This document shows positions 1 through 8,718 of a stretch of 64,000 nt of DNA, piece after piece. The notes beneath the pieces are model-generated. The model did no database searches. It saw only the letters and a list, made by a program, of their open reading frames with translations, and was not told the DNA's origin. The stretch covers positions 1 through 64,000 of the forward strand of contig JAILKE010000006.1 in assembly GCA_024694125.1 (NCBI GenBank). The letters are read 5' to 3'. Source of the DNA: Bacteroidales bacterium (GTDB lineage: Bacteria > Bacteroidota > Bacteroidia > Bacteroidales > UBA3663). The position numbers were made by a program, and so were the translations under genes. Numbering within the stretch: position 1 is the first letter of the stretch; every line of letters begins with the position of its first letter.

Positions 1-260
1 ACTCCTGCCATATAAAAGACAGGTTGTGGTATGTCGTCAGTAGGAATACCAGCCAATCCACCGAACACAAACATATACATAATGGTCGATACCAATGGCT
101 GTATCAAAAACCAAAGTGGACCCAAGATTGTCTGTTTGTACTGCGTAACGATGTCACGTTTAATGTACATATAATAAAGATCTCGATAACGCCATAAACC
201 TTTGATATCGACATCTAACCACTTCTTTTTAGGTTGTATGTGTGAAATATTATCTATCAT
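1..260 (-). CDS. ABC-2 type polysaccharide/O-antigen export permease (partial, N-terminal end only)
   Basis: The reading frame starts at an ATG at 260 and runs off the left edge of the window, so only about 86 N-terminal residues are visible. A cytoplasmic head (MIDNISHIQPKKK) is followed by the segment LYYMYIKRDIVTQYKQT and then ILGPLWFLIQPL leading into the first membrane helix. This is the typical start of Wzm/TagG/KpsM-like permeases that move polysaccharide across the inner membrane with an ATPase partner. It follows wzc by 65 bp on the same strand and is probably the last visible gene of the export operon. The cognate ATPase would lie outside the window. The family is fairly sure; the substrate is unknown. 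Confidence 0.85.
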   Translation of the reverse strand, partial: MIDNISHIQPKKKWLDVDIKGLWRYRDLYYMYIKRDIVTQYKQTILGPLWFLIQPLVSTIMYMFVFGGLAGIPTDDIPQPVFYMAG

Positions 261-325
261 TATGAGAAATAGTGTTTCTTATTTTCGTTTCGCAAAGGTG
301 AAACTAAATGGAGCAAAGAACAAAA

Positions 326-2809
326 TCAAACTTTCTTAGAGTCTTCGTGATCACCATAGTAACCATAGTTATAACCGTAACCATAACCATAACCGTAACC
401 ATAGCCATAGCCATAGCCATACCGATTATATCCATACCGAGAAGAAGAAGCCTCAGAGCCATTGAGAATCACACACAGATTATTGAACGTTCCATCTTTG
501 TAGTATTGATCTATCGTAGCCAGATGACTGCGTTCCATCACTCCTACACGAACAATGAACAGTGTAATCTCAGCCAAAGGCTTGATGATTGTTGCATCGG
601 CGACAATTTCAGCTGGAGGACAATCCAAGAAGATATAATCGTATTCCTGCTTGGCGGATTGTATCAATTTATTGAGACGTTCCTGTTGCAGCAACTCAGC
701 AGGATTAGGAGCCAATCGCCCAGCAGGGAGCATATACAAATTATCATAGTCTGGAACTGCAACTATCGCAGTATGCCAATCAGATAGCTGGTTACTTAAA
801 TAAGTTGTGACACCCTCCTTGGGACGACCAACGTGACGGGAGATGGAGCGCTTGCGCAAATCAAGATCAATTACCAAAACCTTTTTACCGGAAACGGCAA
901 AGGATGCTGCCAAATTAGCCATGATAAAGGTCTTGCCTGATCCCGCATTGATAGAAGTAACCATAAATACTTTCTTCTGGTCATACTGATTCTGTCCAAC
1001 CATAAAGGCCAGATTAGAACGTAATATACGGAAAGCCTCATTGATCATATTCTTTCCATCTGCCTTGACCTCCATGACCGTGTGGGGAGTAATCTTTTTC
1101 TCCTTATTGGTTCTCTCAACCATCGGCAGTTCTCCAACAAATGGAGTAGAGAGGCGCTCAATGTCCTTGCGACCTCGTACCTTCGTATTGAGCAAATACA
1201 TGATTACAATGACAATCAATGGAATCAAGAATCCGATTGCAACAGCATATGTCTTGATTTTCTTTACATCAGGTGATACTGGACTAAAACTGCCTGATGG
1301 AGCACTGATCAAACGAGAATTATATGCGATAAATGCCTGATTGAGTTCAGTCTCCTCTCGCTTCTGCAACAGATAAGTATATAGAGCCTCCTTTACCTTC
1401 TGTTGGCGCTGTACACGCTGCAGGTATTTTGCCTGATTGTGAGACTCAGCCAAATGCTGGTTGCTATCGTAATGACGACTTTGAGCAGTCTTAATTTGTG
1501 TATTGATGGTATGCATCTGGTTGTCAATGGTCATCAAGATAACATCGCGAAGGTCCTTCAACTTCTGATCATACTCCTGAACGACAGGATTGGTTGGAGA
1601 ACTCTGCTGCAGGACCTCATTACGATTCATAAGCATCGAATTGTACTGAGAAATCAAAGATTCTGTAGAACCGCTGCCCGTACCACTATTAGCTGGCAGA
1701 AGTGCCTCTACATTATTAGGATTAGACACATAATCACGGACGTAACGGCACATATACAATTGCGTATTCAGATTCTGTATTTCCAAGTCCGTCTGCATCG
1801 ACTGCGAAAGGTATGTACTCGAGATCGTACCATTCTCCGGAAGCATATTGCTCGATTTGTAATCTGAAATATTGTCCTCTACATCGCTCAATTCCTGCTC
1901 TATGACAGCGAGACGTTCGCTAATGAATTTAGAGGTAGCAATGGAAACCTGGTTGCGGTCCTTAACCCAATTTTGGTTGTAAAGAACGATCAGTTTATTG
2001 AGGATATCTTCGGCTCTCTGGTACGAAACGTCACGATAGGTAATATCAATGATAGAAGCACCCTCTTCCGGTGCCCATACAGAGACACGCGAAGAACAAA
2101 TGGATGCCATGTCGTAAAGAGAAATTCGATTGACATGCATCTCAAAGGTGTTTGCCGTACTATAGCTTGAGGTCTTGGATATGACAACTCGCCCCATCAA
2201 GCACTTGAGCGTATCATCAAATGATGCAGGAACAATCTCGTCAATACTCTTGCCTCCATACGACTGACTCTCGATATTGATACCACCTTGACCATCCAAT
2301 TGCAATGTCATTCGAGCATAATCGCGATCTGCTAAATCTAGGAAATCAACTTTAATTGGAGAAGCATTACCGTACAACTCTTTGTCCAACAATCGACCTG
2401 TACGGGCATACGTGGTATGTAGGCCTAACTGACGAACCAACTCGGTATAGATAGCTGGAGCCTTGAGGGCAATGAGCTCATTGCTTACATTGGCATTATT
2501 CTTGTTGATACCAACAGCACTCAATCCATCCGAAATACCGCCAATAGACTGCTTACTGTCACTCTTGATCATCAACTTGGCAGTACGACTATACACAGGC
2601 GGAGTAGTGCGAATCTCAAACCACGCAATACAACCGCATATTACGAGCGACAAAATGAACCATGGCCAATGTCCCAAACAGAGAAACAAGATATCCTTGA
2701 TATTGATATCTGAAGACCCTGTTCCCATTTGTGCAAACGGGTTAGAATTGCTCTGCTGGATGATAACAGTATTGGGTGTCGCAGTATTTGTTTGCTTATT
2801 TTCGTCCAT
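326..2809 (-). CDS. wzc: Wzc-like polysaccharide co-polymerase / tyrosine autokinase
   Basis: The protein has 827 residues from the ATG at 2809, 6 bp after the wza stop; an in-frame TTG two codons earlier is less likely. An N-terminal Wzz-type domain has a membrane helix around residues 45-65 (WPWFILSLVICGCIAW). A long periplasmic coiled-coil region follows, then a second helix near residue 530 and a cytoplasmic BY-kinase domain with Walker A NAGSGKT, Walker A' VLVIDLDLRK and Walker B YDYIFLDCPP. The C-terminus carries a tyrosine cluster made of eight successive Tyr-Gly pairs plus flanking tyrosines, the expected autophosphorylation tail. It should control chain length and export of a surface polysaccharide together with Wza. 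The tail is encoded by a hexamer repeat that can slip (see repeat feature). Confidence 0.93.
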   Translation of the reverse strand: MDENKQTNTATPNTVIIQQSNSNPFAQMGTGSSDINIKDILFLCLGHWPWFILSLVICGCIAWFEIRTTPPVYSRTAKLMIKSDSKQSIGGISDGLSAVGINKNNANVSNELIALKAPAIYTELVRQLGLHTTYARTGRLLDKELYGNASPIKVDFLDLADRDYARMTLQLDGQGGINIESQSYGGKSIDEIVPASFDDTLKCLMGRVVISKTSSYSTANTFEMHVNRISLYDMASICSSRVSVWAPEEGASIIDITYRDVSYQRAEDILNKLIVLYNQNWVKDRNQVSIATSKFISERLAVIEQELSDVEDNISDYKSSNMLPENGTISSTYLSQSMQTDLEIQNLNTQLYMCRYVRDYVSNPNNVEALLPANSGTGSGSTESLISQYNSMLMNRNEVLQQSSPTNPVVQEYDQKLKDLRDVILMTIDNQMHTINTQIKTAQSRHYDSNQHLAESHNQAKYLQRVQRQQKVKEALYTYLLQKREETELNQAFIAYNSRLISAPSGSFSPVSPDVKKIKTYAVAIGFLIPLIVIVIMYLLNTKVRGRKDIERLSTPFVGELPMVERTNKEKKITPHTVMEVKADGKNMINEAFRILRSNLAFMVGQNQYDQKKVFMVTSINAGSGKTFIMANLAASFAVSGKKVLVIDLDLRKRSISRHVGRPKEGVTTYLSNQLSDWHTAIVAVPDYDNLYMLPAGRLAPNPAELLQQERLNKLIQSAKQEYDYIFLDCPPAEIVADATIIKPLAEITLFIVRVGVMERSHLATIDQYYKDGTFNNLCVILNGSEASSSRYGYNRYGYGYGYGYGYGYGYGYNYGYYGDHEDSKKV
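352..432 (-). repeat. Hexanucleotide tandem repeat encoding the Tyr-Gly tail of Wzc
   Basis: Near-perfect 6-bp units (TATGGC, TATGGT or TACGGT on the coding strand) encode eight Tyr-Gly pairs in a row near the C-terminus of Wzc, with irregular Tyr-rich codons on either side. Because the unit is six bases, gain or loss of units keeps the frame and changes the number of phosphorylatable tyrosines. Confidence 0.85.
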
Positions 2810-2815
2810 GACCAA

Positions 2816-3598
2816 TTAATTATTTGCAAGATTACGGAACAATATAATGAGAGATAAAGCAGTCGAGAATAACGACATATAGAACGTATAGGTATTGAAC
2901 ATAGTTCCATTGATATTAGACGACTGAATCTTCTTGTTGTTCGGCTCAACGTAAATAATATCGTTCTGCTGCAGATAATAGGCTGGCGAAGCATGCAGTG
3001 CTTCCCGACTGGTCAAATCCAATCTATAGGTACTCTCGGTTCCATCTGGATTCTGGCGAATCACGAGCACATTCTTGCGTAAGCCCGTCAACTGCAAATC
3101 TCCAGACATGGCAATTGCTTCAAGGATATTGGTTTTGTCATGCTTGAATGCTACAAATCCTCCACCCATATCGCCTAATGTATAGAAACCCACATTGTTG
3201 TATTGGACAGAAACATACGGTTCCTTGATCAATTCACTCTCAATGAGTTTCTTCTTCAAGTATGCCTCGGTCTGCAAACGATCCAAACCTGCAATGCGAA
3301 CTTTACCTAAATAAGGGAAATCAATCTCACCCGACTCATCAATTGTATATTCATTGCCTCCACTACCAGACTGTGCTGATACCTGATTGAACATCTCGCT
3401 GAGTTCCTTATTACGTGTCGTCACATTGATAAAGACTTTATCTCCAGGACGAAACTGTATATTGGACAGAATCTTTCTATCCGCCTGTGCATAGATGGTA
3501 TCTACGTCAGGGATATCCTGTACATAGACTATATTCTTGCGACTGGCGCACGATGAGAGGAGCAACGCAGCAAAAAGCAAAATCAGAAATTGCTTCAT
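2816..3598 (-). CDS. wza: Wza-like outer-membrane polysaccharide export lipoprotein (SLBB)
   Basis: The ATG at 3598 gives 260 residues. The N-terminus is a lipoprotein signal (LLFAALLLSSC, Cys17). A polysaccharide export domain follows (IQFRPGDKVFINVTTRNKEL, then DESGEIDFPYLGKVRIAGL), and an SLBB-type region (YTLGDMGGGFVAF, then NILEAIAMSGDL). A C-terminal hydrophobic segment (MSLFSTALSLIILF) resembles the transmembrane tail of Bacteroidota Wza proteins. It forms the outer-membrane exit channel for the chain handled by Wzc, whose gene begins 6 bp downstream. The frame is open 51 codons further upstream, but only this start gives a signal peptide. Family assignment is strong. Confidence 0.93.
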   Translation of the reverse strand: MKQFLILLFAALLLSSCASRKNIVYVQDIPDVDTIYAQADRKILSNIQFRPGDKVFINVTTRNKELSEMFNQVSAQSGSGGNEYTIDESGEIDFPYLGKVRIAGLDRLQTEAYLKKKLIESELIKEPYVSVQYNNVGFYTLGDMGGGFVAFKHDKTNILEAIAMSGDLQLTGLRKNVLVIRQNPDGTESTYRLDLTSREALHASPAYYLQQNDIIYVEPNNKKIQSSNINGTMFNTYTFYMSLFSTALSLIILFRNLANN

Positions 3599-3657
3599 AA
3601 TAAAAAACTTAAAAGAGTAATATATGTCTTTGTCAGCAAAGAGGAGTCTCGAAACCT

Positions 3658-4440
3658 TTATCGAACAAAAAACTCCTTGACCACATTCCATACAAACTGA
3701 GGATTGCCGATACCATAGCGACGGAACAAGCGTATCGGTTCGCGTGACCACCTATAGAGCCACTCTAATCCACAACGCTGCATAAAGAGTGGTGCACGGG
3801 GCATTGTACCTGCATAAAAGTCGAATACGGCACCTATGGACCCTACATGACACTGGATGTCAAGTTCTTTCCAATGGGAATAAGACCACTTCTCCTGCTT
3901 GGGAGCGGTCATTCCAATCCAAACCATATCTGGATCCGCACTGTTGATAAATTCAACGATAGCCGCATTGTCTTCGTCCGAAAAAACAGGCTTGAATGGA
4001 GGTGAATAGGTCCGCACCTCTATATTGGGAAATTCTGAAGCAGCCTTGGCTCGGATCAGATTGAGTACATTCTCGGAAGAACCGACAAACAGAACGTAGG
4101 GCTTCTTTCTGCCGGGATTACGCTTGCGCCAATAGGAGTTTTCGTCGGACAATGAAGCATCAAGACGCTCCATCTCGTAGCGAAACAGGTCCCAACCTGT
4201 ACATCTGTGGCATGGACGACTTTTGGCTCGCAAGAAATGACAAGCCAACACAATGCTCGTGCCATCGGCCAACAATACATCACTGTTGGTCAATGCTTCT
4301 GCAAAATCTTTATCGTATTTTGCCTGGTTGCAACTATAGGCATTGATGGTGTTGATCAATACCTTTCCCTCTGGAATACTTTTTAATTGATCCCGGCACT
4401 CCAACAGGGTCAGTTTTTTAAGGCTAAAAGAATCCTTCAT
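3658..4440 (-). CDS. WecG/TagA/CpsF family glycosyltransferase (GT26)
   Basis: 260 residues from the ATG at 4440. Family hallmarks are the N-terminal substrate region (NTINAYSCNQAKYDKDF), LADGTSIVLACHFL, the central YVLFVGSSENVL, WIGMTAPKQEKW, and the C-terminal GAVFDFYAGTMPRAP followed by GLEWLYRWSREPIRLFRRY. Such enzymes add N-acetylmannosaminuronate or a similar sugar to a lipid-linked intermediate at the cytoplasmic membrane. It is the first gene of the minus-strand export operon, directly behind a consensus promoter, 59 bp ahead of wza. Donor and acceptor cannot be read from sequence. Upstream in-frame codons to 4488 overlap the promoter-proximal leader and are not needed. Confidence 0.9.
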   Translation of the reverse strand: MKDSFSLKKLTLLECRDQLKSIPEGKVLINTINAYSCNQAKYDKDFAEALTNSDVLLADGTSIVLACHFLRAKSRPCHRCTGWDLFRYEMERLDASLSDENSYWRKRNPGRKKPYVLFVGSSENVLNLIRAKAASEFPNIEVRTYSPPFKPVFSDEDNAAIVEFINSADPDMVWIGMTAPKQEKWSYSHWKELDIQCHVGSIGAVFDFYAGTMPRAPLFMQRCGLEWLYRWSREPIRLFRRYGIGNPQFVWNVVKEFFVR

Positions 4441-4541
4441 AATGAGCTTTCGTTCGCTTTTCGGCACAGCTCCGCTAAAGCATGTCACATCGGTGAATGC
4501 AGCAATTCAGTACCTTTACGACAGAATACTATTTATCGGTG

Positions 4542-4573
4542 CAAAGATAACAAAATAATCTACAAAAAACAAA
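4542..4573 (-). promoter_or_regulatory. Bacteroidota-type promoter of the polysaccharide export operon
   Basis: On the minus strand TTTG (4570-4573) and TATCTTTG (4542-4549) are separated by 20 bp, the expected -33/-7 arrangement of the phylum's primary sigma factor. Transcription would begin near 4535, about 95 bases before the WecG-like start. Confidence 0.75.
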
Positions 4574-4791
4574 AAAGAGTCTCTTTTTTTGTGCAACAAG
4601 CATCATTTTTTGCTCAAACAATACATTTTGACATCTAATACAGTCTTGTTCCCTACGGGAACGACTTCTCATACCCCATTCATACCCCAGTCATAGGCTA
4701 TCAGCCCGGCCTTGGCGCAATCGAAAGCGCATACAACAAAACGAATCGCCATTAACCCAACAACCACTGGAATAGCACAACAGGATTGAAT

Positions 4792-4908
4792 GGGTATTAC
4801 AAGGGTACTACAAAGGTATTATGAAAAGAAGTGTAGCGTAAGTGGAGAGTAAGAGGAGAGTAAGTGAAGAGTAAGTGTTTTCACTTACGCTGAACTTATG
4901 CTGAACGA
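4792..4908 (+). repeat. Dispersed noncoding hairpin repeat, copy A
   Basis: The element begins with three related units (GGGTATTAC, GGGTACTAC, GGTATTA). These are followed by AGCGTAAG-, GAGAGTAAG- and GAGTAAGTG-type units, and then by a hairpin GTAAGTG/CACTTAC (4871-4877 and 4882-4888). It ends in two TGCTGAAC-like units. The same arrangement recurs at 29247-29361. Both copies lie between genes and have no coding capacity. Function is unknown; a REP- or MITE-like unit is the simplest reading. Confidence 0.7.
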
Positions 4909-5038
4909 CCACTCCCCCTACCCTGTCTTTACGCCAATAATGCCTTTCCACAAGCTTCTAAAGAACGACAGAAATGAGAATTACGTTGAAGTAACTTTCA
5001 AATACAAGGCACTCGATCGTATAAGTCCTAAAAATAAA

Positions 5039-5071
5039 TGCCCGAAGCGCTCATGTAAAGCTCTTCGGGCA
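5039..5071 (-). terminator. Rho-independent terminator of hpt
   Basis: A perfect 9-bp stem TGCCCGAAG (5039-5047) / CTTCGGGCA (5063-5071) is followed on the minus strand by TTTATTTTT. It sits 35 bp past the hpt stop. Confidence 0.85.
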
Positions 5072-5105
5072 AAGTATATTCAATAGCCGTACTGACACGA
5101 TAATA

Positions 5106-5657
5106 TTACTTCACAACCCAAATATCGGGCAAATTTCGTCCTTGCTCATTATAATCGAGACCATAACCAACGATGAAATCATTAGGAATCTCAAAGCAGC
5201 AATAATCGATCTGCAAATTCGGAACCTTGAGTGCATTAGGTTTACGCAGCAACGTACAGACCTTGACCTGTCCTGCGCCGAAGCCGAGCAGCTGGTGGAT
5301 GAGGCGGTCCATAGTATAGCCGGAATCGACAATATCCTCTATGATAACGACCGTACGACCTTCAATAGCTTCGGTCAAGCCGCTTATCACTCGCACCTCT
5401 CCGGTGGTAGATAGTCCAGCATACGACTTCAACCGTATGGTCGTGAACTCTGCCTGAGGCAATGTGATGCACCTGAAGAGATCTGCTGCGAAGATAAATG
5501 CTCCGTTCAGCACGCACAGGAAGAGCGGACGCTCCACACCCTGCAGGTCTGCATTGATCTGCGAAGCAACTCTCTGTACTTCACTCTGAATCTGCTCCCT
5601 GCTGAGATAGGATTTGAATTCTCTGTCCGAAACTTGGATAGTACTTGATTCTGTCAT
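5106..5657 (-). CDS. hpt: Hypoxanthine phosphoribosyltransferase
   Basis: 183 residues from the ATG at 5657 (MTESSTIQV); the open frame extends 18 codons further without family resemblance. The PRPP-binding motif VVIIEDIVDSGYTM, the substrate region LCVLNGAFIFAADLF and the C-terminal FIVGYGLDYNEQGRNLP are all present. It converts hypoxanthine or guanine plus PRPP to IMP or GMP in the cytoplasm (purine salvage). It lies 62 bp downstream of the POT transporter on the same strand and may be cotranscribed; a clear terminator follows. Confidence 0.95.
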   Translation of the reverse strand: MTESSTIQVSDREFKSYLSREQIQSEVQRVASQINADLQGVERPLFLCVLNGAFIFAADLFRCITLPQAEFTTIRLKSYAGLSTTGEVRVISGLTEAIEGRTVVIIEDIVDSGYTMDRLIHQLLGFGAGQVKVCTLLRKPNALKVPNLQIDYCCFEIPNDFIVGYGLDYNEQGRNLPDIWVVK

Positions 5658-5719
5658 GACATTTTTATTCTTAAAGCAGCCACAATCAACTACAATCAAC
5701 CGTGGCTTCAACCTTTATC

Positions 5720-7288
5720 TTAAGCGGTCATCGCCTTCAGTTTCTTGAGCAATGAGAACATCACGATAGCACTAATCAGACACAGCGCGATGAGGATACC
5801 CCAGTTGTACATGAGCGGAATACGATTCCACAACATCGATGGGATGGAGCTCAAGTAATTACCGATGGCAGTAGCGCCAAACCAACCGCCCATCATCAAA
5901 CCCTTATACTTGGGAGGAGCCACTTTGGTAACAAAAGAGATACCCATAGGAGAAAGCAGCAACTCAGCCAAAGTCAAGGTGAAGTAGGTCGAAATGAGCC
6001 AACCTGGAGAAAGGACACTCTGTGTACTATCGCCCAAGTCCATTGGAGAGATAAGATCGGTCGATGCAAGGGTGATAACTACAAATCCGAGAGCAGCTAC
6101 CAACATACCCCAAGCGATACGAGCAGGAGCGCTTACCTCCTTGCCCTTGTCTGCCAATGCACCGAAGAACGCCATACTGAATGGAGTAAGAGCAACGACA
6201 AAGAATGGATTGAACTGCTGGAAATCGGAAGGCTGTGCATTAACAGGATCGGCCATCTGCATGAACAAGGCTATAGCCGACAACCAGAGTACTACCGTAA
6301 TGGAACCACAAATAACTTTGGTCTTGGAAACTTTAGACTGAATGGCGGTAAAGCCCGTGTAAACGGAAGCTGCAATCAAAGCCAAACTGAAAATATTGAA
6401 GCCGATACGCATACCTCCACTGACGGTAAGATCAGTATATTTCTTGGCGAAGAAAGTGAGCGCCGAACCATTCTGATGGAATGCCATCCAGAAGAAAATC
6501 ACAACTCCGAAAACCAGCAACAAAGCCACGATACGGTCTTTAGTCTGCTTGGGGGAAAGTTCTTCAACTGGAGCAGCAGAGGCCTGAGCCTGCTTGGCTG
6601 TAACATCTGCATGCTTGAACCAGCTACGGCAACTGAAATAGATAACAGCAGACAAGACCAACGAAAGGCAAGCTACACCAAAGCAAAGGCCGTATGCCTC
6701 GTAAAGACGAGTCAAGTATTCGCCAGCTCGATCACCATACGCCTTGGCAGCATCGGCTGCATAGACAAAGCCATATCTATCCAAATACTTCTCCGTGATA
6801 TAATTGGCCATAGATGGAGCGAACATAGCGCCGATATTGATGGCCATATAGAAGAGGCTGAATGCCGAATCTCGGCGTGCTCCATAACGTGGATCATCGT
6901 ACAGATTACCTACCAGCACCTGGAGATTACCCTTGAAGAGGCCGGTACCGAACGACACACAAGCCAGACCTGCCACCAGGGCAATCAAACCTGTTGTATC
7001 TGGATGAGTAGGCAATGCCAAACCGAGATAACCCAGGAACATGATAACCATGCCCGTAATAACACACTTACCATAGCCAATCTTGTCGGCTATAACACCA
7101 CCTAACAACGGAGTAAAATAAACGAATGCCAAAAATATAGCATTACACTGGCCGACCTGAGCCTCATCCCATCCGAACTTGGCCTGCAGGAACAGCGTAA
7201 AGATGGCAAGCATAGTATAATAACCGAATCGCTCACCGGTATTGGCCAATGCTAAAGCATAAAGGCCTTTAGGTTGTCCTTCAAACAT
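5720..7288 (-). CDS. POT/PTR family peptide:proton symporter (MFS)
   Basis: 522 residues with about 14 predicted membrane helices. The family segment TGERFGYYTMLAIFTLFLQ is near the N-terminus, and FSLFYMAINIGAMFAPSMANY gives the second POT signature. The canonical ExxERFxYY motif reads NTGERFGYY here, so its first, proton-coupling glutamate is Asn. This variant seems typical of a Bacteroidota subgroup, from memory. The protein should take up di- or tripeptides across the inner membrane. It follows another MFS gene with a 56-bp AT-rich spacer and precedes hpt. Family is certain; substrate and coupling are inferred. Confidence 0.92.
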   Translation of the reverse strand: MFEGQPKGLYALALANTGERFGYYTMLAIFTLFLQAKFGWDEAQVGQCNAIFLAFVYFTPLLGGVIADKIGYGKCVITGMVIMFLGYLGLALPTHPDTTGLIALVAGLACVSFGTGLFKGNLQVLVGNLYDDPRYGARRDSAFSLFYMAINIGAMFAPSMANYITEKYLDRYGFVYAADAAKAYGDRAGEYLTRLYEAYGLCFGVACLSLVLSAVIYFSCRSWFKHADVTAKQAQASAAPVEELSPKQTKDRIVALLLVFGVVIFFWMAFHQNGSALTFFAKKYTDLTVSGGMRIGFNIFSLALIAASVYTGFTAIQSKVSKTKVICGSITVVLWLSAIALFMQMADPVNAQPSDFQQFNPFFVVALTPFSMAFFGALADKGKEVSAPARIAWGMLVAALGFVVITLASTDLISPMDLGDSTQSVLSPGWLISTYFTLTLAELLLSPMGISFVTKVAPPKYKGLMMGGWFGATAIGNYLSSIPSMLWNRIPLMYNWGILIALCLISAIVMFSLLKKLKAMTA

Positions 7289-7344
7289 ACAATTATTAAT
7301 TTCTAATTACTAATTACTAATTTCTAATACCGCACATCGAATGA
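7289..7344. repeat. Low-complexity AT-rich spacer
   Basis: A short run of repeated TAATTTCTAATTAC-like units separates the two transporter genes. Similar TAATTACTAATT strings are common in Bacteroidales spacers, from memory. No stem-loop with a T-tract is seen, so readthrough is likely. Confidence 0.5.
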
Positions 7345-8718
7345 TTATTTCTTTTCATTAGGGAGCTGCAAGCCGTAGCCTTTCTTCTTATCCTCGAACA
7401 GGAGAAGGAGAGAAATAACAATAGCTACAAGTCCAAATGAAGCGAAGATAGTCATTGACTCCGTATAATTGATTACTCCCTGAGCATCTGTGTTGCGGTC
7501 ATTGACGGAACCAATCCACATCGGAACCATAGAAAGTCCAATGTTCTGAATATAGAATATGAGAGCATAAGCCGTACCGAGCAACTTCATCGGAATGATC
7601 TTAGGTACCGATGGCCACATGGCCGAAGGTACAAGTCCGAAAGCCACTCCCAACACAATCATCATAACAATGGCCAATACCCATTCATTGACTGGCAAAG
7701 CAAAAACCACGTGAACCAGAGTCAAAAGAACCGAACCCATTATCATCAACGTAGCTCCCTTTCCATACTTGTCGTAATAACCTCCGAACAATGGGGTAAG
7801 GATAATCGTTCCGAAAGGCAACATTGCCGGTATCATACCCGCTGTTTCCTCGGGTACTCCATACTTGAAAATCATTAGTTTGGTAGCGAATTTCAGGAAT
7901 GGGAAGACTCCAGCATAGAAGGTCAGGCAAAGGAAAGTGATATACCAGAAGCCTTTGTTACCGAACAAGAGTGTCAAGTCCGAGAACTTAAAGCCATCTT
8001 CGGGTTCAGTAGCTGCGGCAGCTGCGGCTGCATCTTCCTTCTTGTCCATCACATTATAAACCAAGAACGCAATCAAGCCAATGCACAGGCAAGCAGCACC
8101 GAGAGCTACCGGAGCGGACACTCCGCCCATTGCCTTGGCCAATGGCAAAGAGACAGCCATCGTAACTGCAGTTCCTACACGCGCCAAAGCTACCTGAAGG
8201 CCCATCGCGAGAGCCAACTCATGACCTGTAAACCACTTGACAATCACCTTGGAGACGGTTATACCTGCTATCTCGCAGCCCACTCCGTAGATGGCAAAAC
8301 CCAATCCTGCATAAGCGACCTGGGCCTGCACATCACCGCCGAATGGCACCCATACAGTAGCATCGCCGAAGTCTGTACTGACTGACCACCACTTGATAAG
8401 CGCACCCACGAACATCAGGGCTGTTGACATAACGCCAGTAAAGCGAATGCCGAACTTGTCAAGAATAATACCACCAAAGAAGAGCAACAACAGATAGACA
8501 TTCATCAATCCGTAGGCGCCCGAGAACCAGCCATACTCGCTGGAAGTCCAGCCCATACCTAATCCTCCCTCACTGCCCTTGTCGGCAGTAAGCAGAGATT
8601 CAAGTGGAGCCATAACATCGGTAAAGAAATAACCGAACATCATTGTCACCGAGACAATGACCAATGCAGTAAAACGAAACGCCTTACTGTCGCTCAGTTT
8701 TTTGCTGTTTGTTTCCAT
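7345..8718 (-). CDS. MFS transporter, possibly MFSD1-like (dipeptide carrier type)
   Basis: 457 residues with about 12 membrane helices and a long cytoplasmic loop with an Ala-rich stretch after helix 6. The N-terminal part (MFGYFFTDVMAPLESLL), the motif YGLMNVYLLLLFFGGIILDKFGIR and the C-terminal half PFGTIILTPLFGGYYDKYGKG fit the major facilitator fold. The pattern recalls the MFSD1-type group, which transports dipeptides; this is a weak family-level guess supported by the POT gene downstream. Its ATG at 8718 lies inside the preceding gene (35-nt overlap), so the two should be translationally linked. Confidence 0.85.
   Translation of the reverse strand: METNSKKLSDSKAFRFTALVIVSVTMMFGYFFTDVMAPLESLLTADKGSEGGLGMGWTSSEYGWFSGAYGLMNVYLLLLFFGGIILDKFGIRFTGVMSTALMFVGALIKWWSVSTDFGDATVWVPFGGDVQAQVAYAGLGFAIYGVGCEIAGITVSKVIVKWFTGHELALAMGLQVALARVGTAVTMAVSLPLAKAMGGVSAPVALGAACLCIGLIAFLVYNVMDKKEDAAAAAAATEPEDGFKFSDLTLLFGNKGFWYITFLCLTFYAGVFPFLKFATKLMIFKYGVPEETAGMIPAMLPFGTIILTPLFGGYYDKYGKGATLMIMGSVLLTLVHVVFALPVNEWVLAIVMMIVLGVAFGLVPSAMWPSVPKIIPMKLLGTAYALIFYIQNIGLSMVPMWIGSVNDRNTDAQGVINYTESMTIFASFGLVAIVISLLLLFEDKKKGYGLQLPNEKK

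Larger units (their letters stand above)
4441..5105. other. 665-bp intergenic region between the export operon and hpt
   Basis: No credible gene is seen. The region holds, in order: the export operon promoter, a small GTTCCC/GGGAAC hairpin at 4648-4662, a noncoding repeat element (4792-4908, separate entry) and the hpt terminator (5039-5071). The short open frames here lack family resemblance and overlap these elements. Confidence 0.7.
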
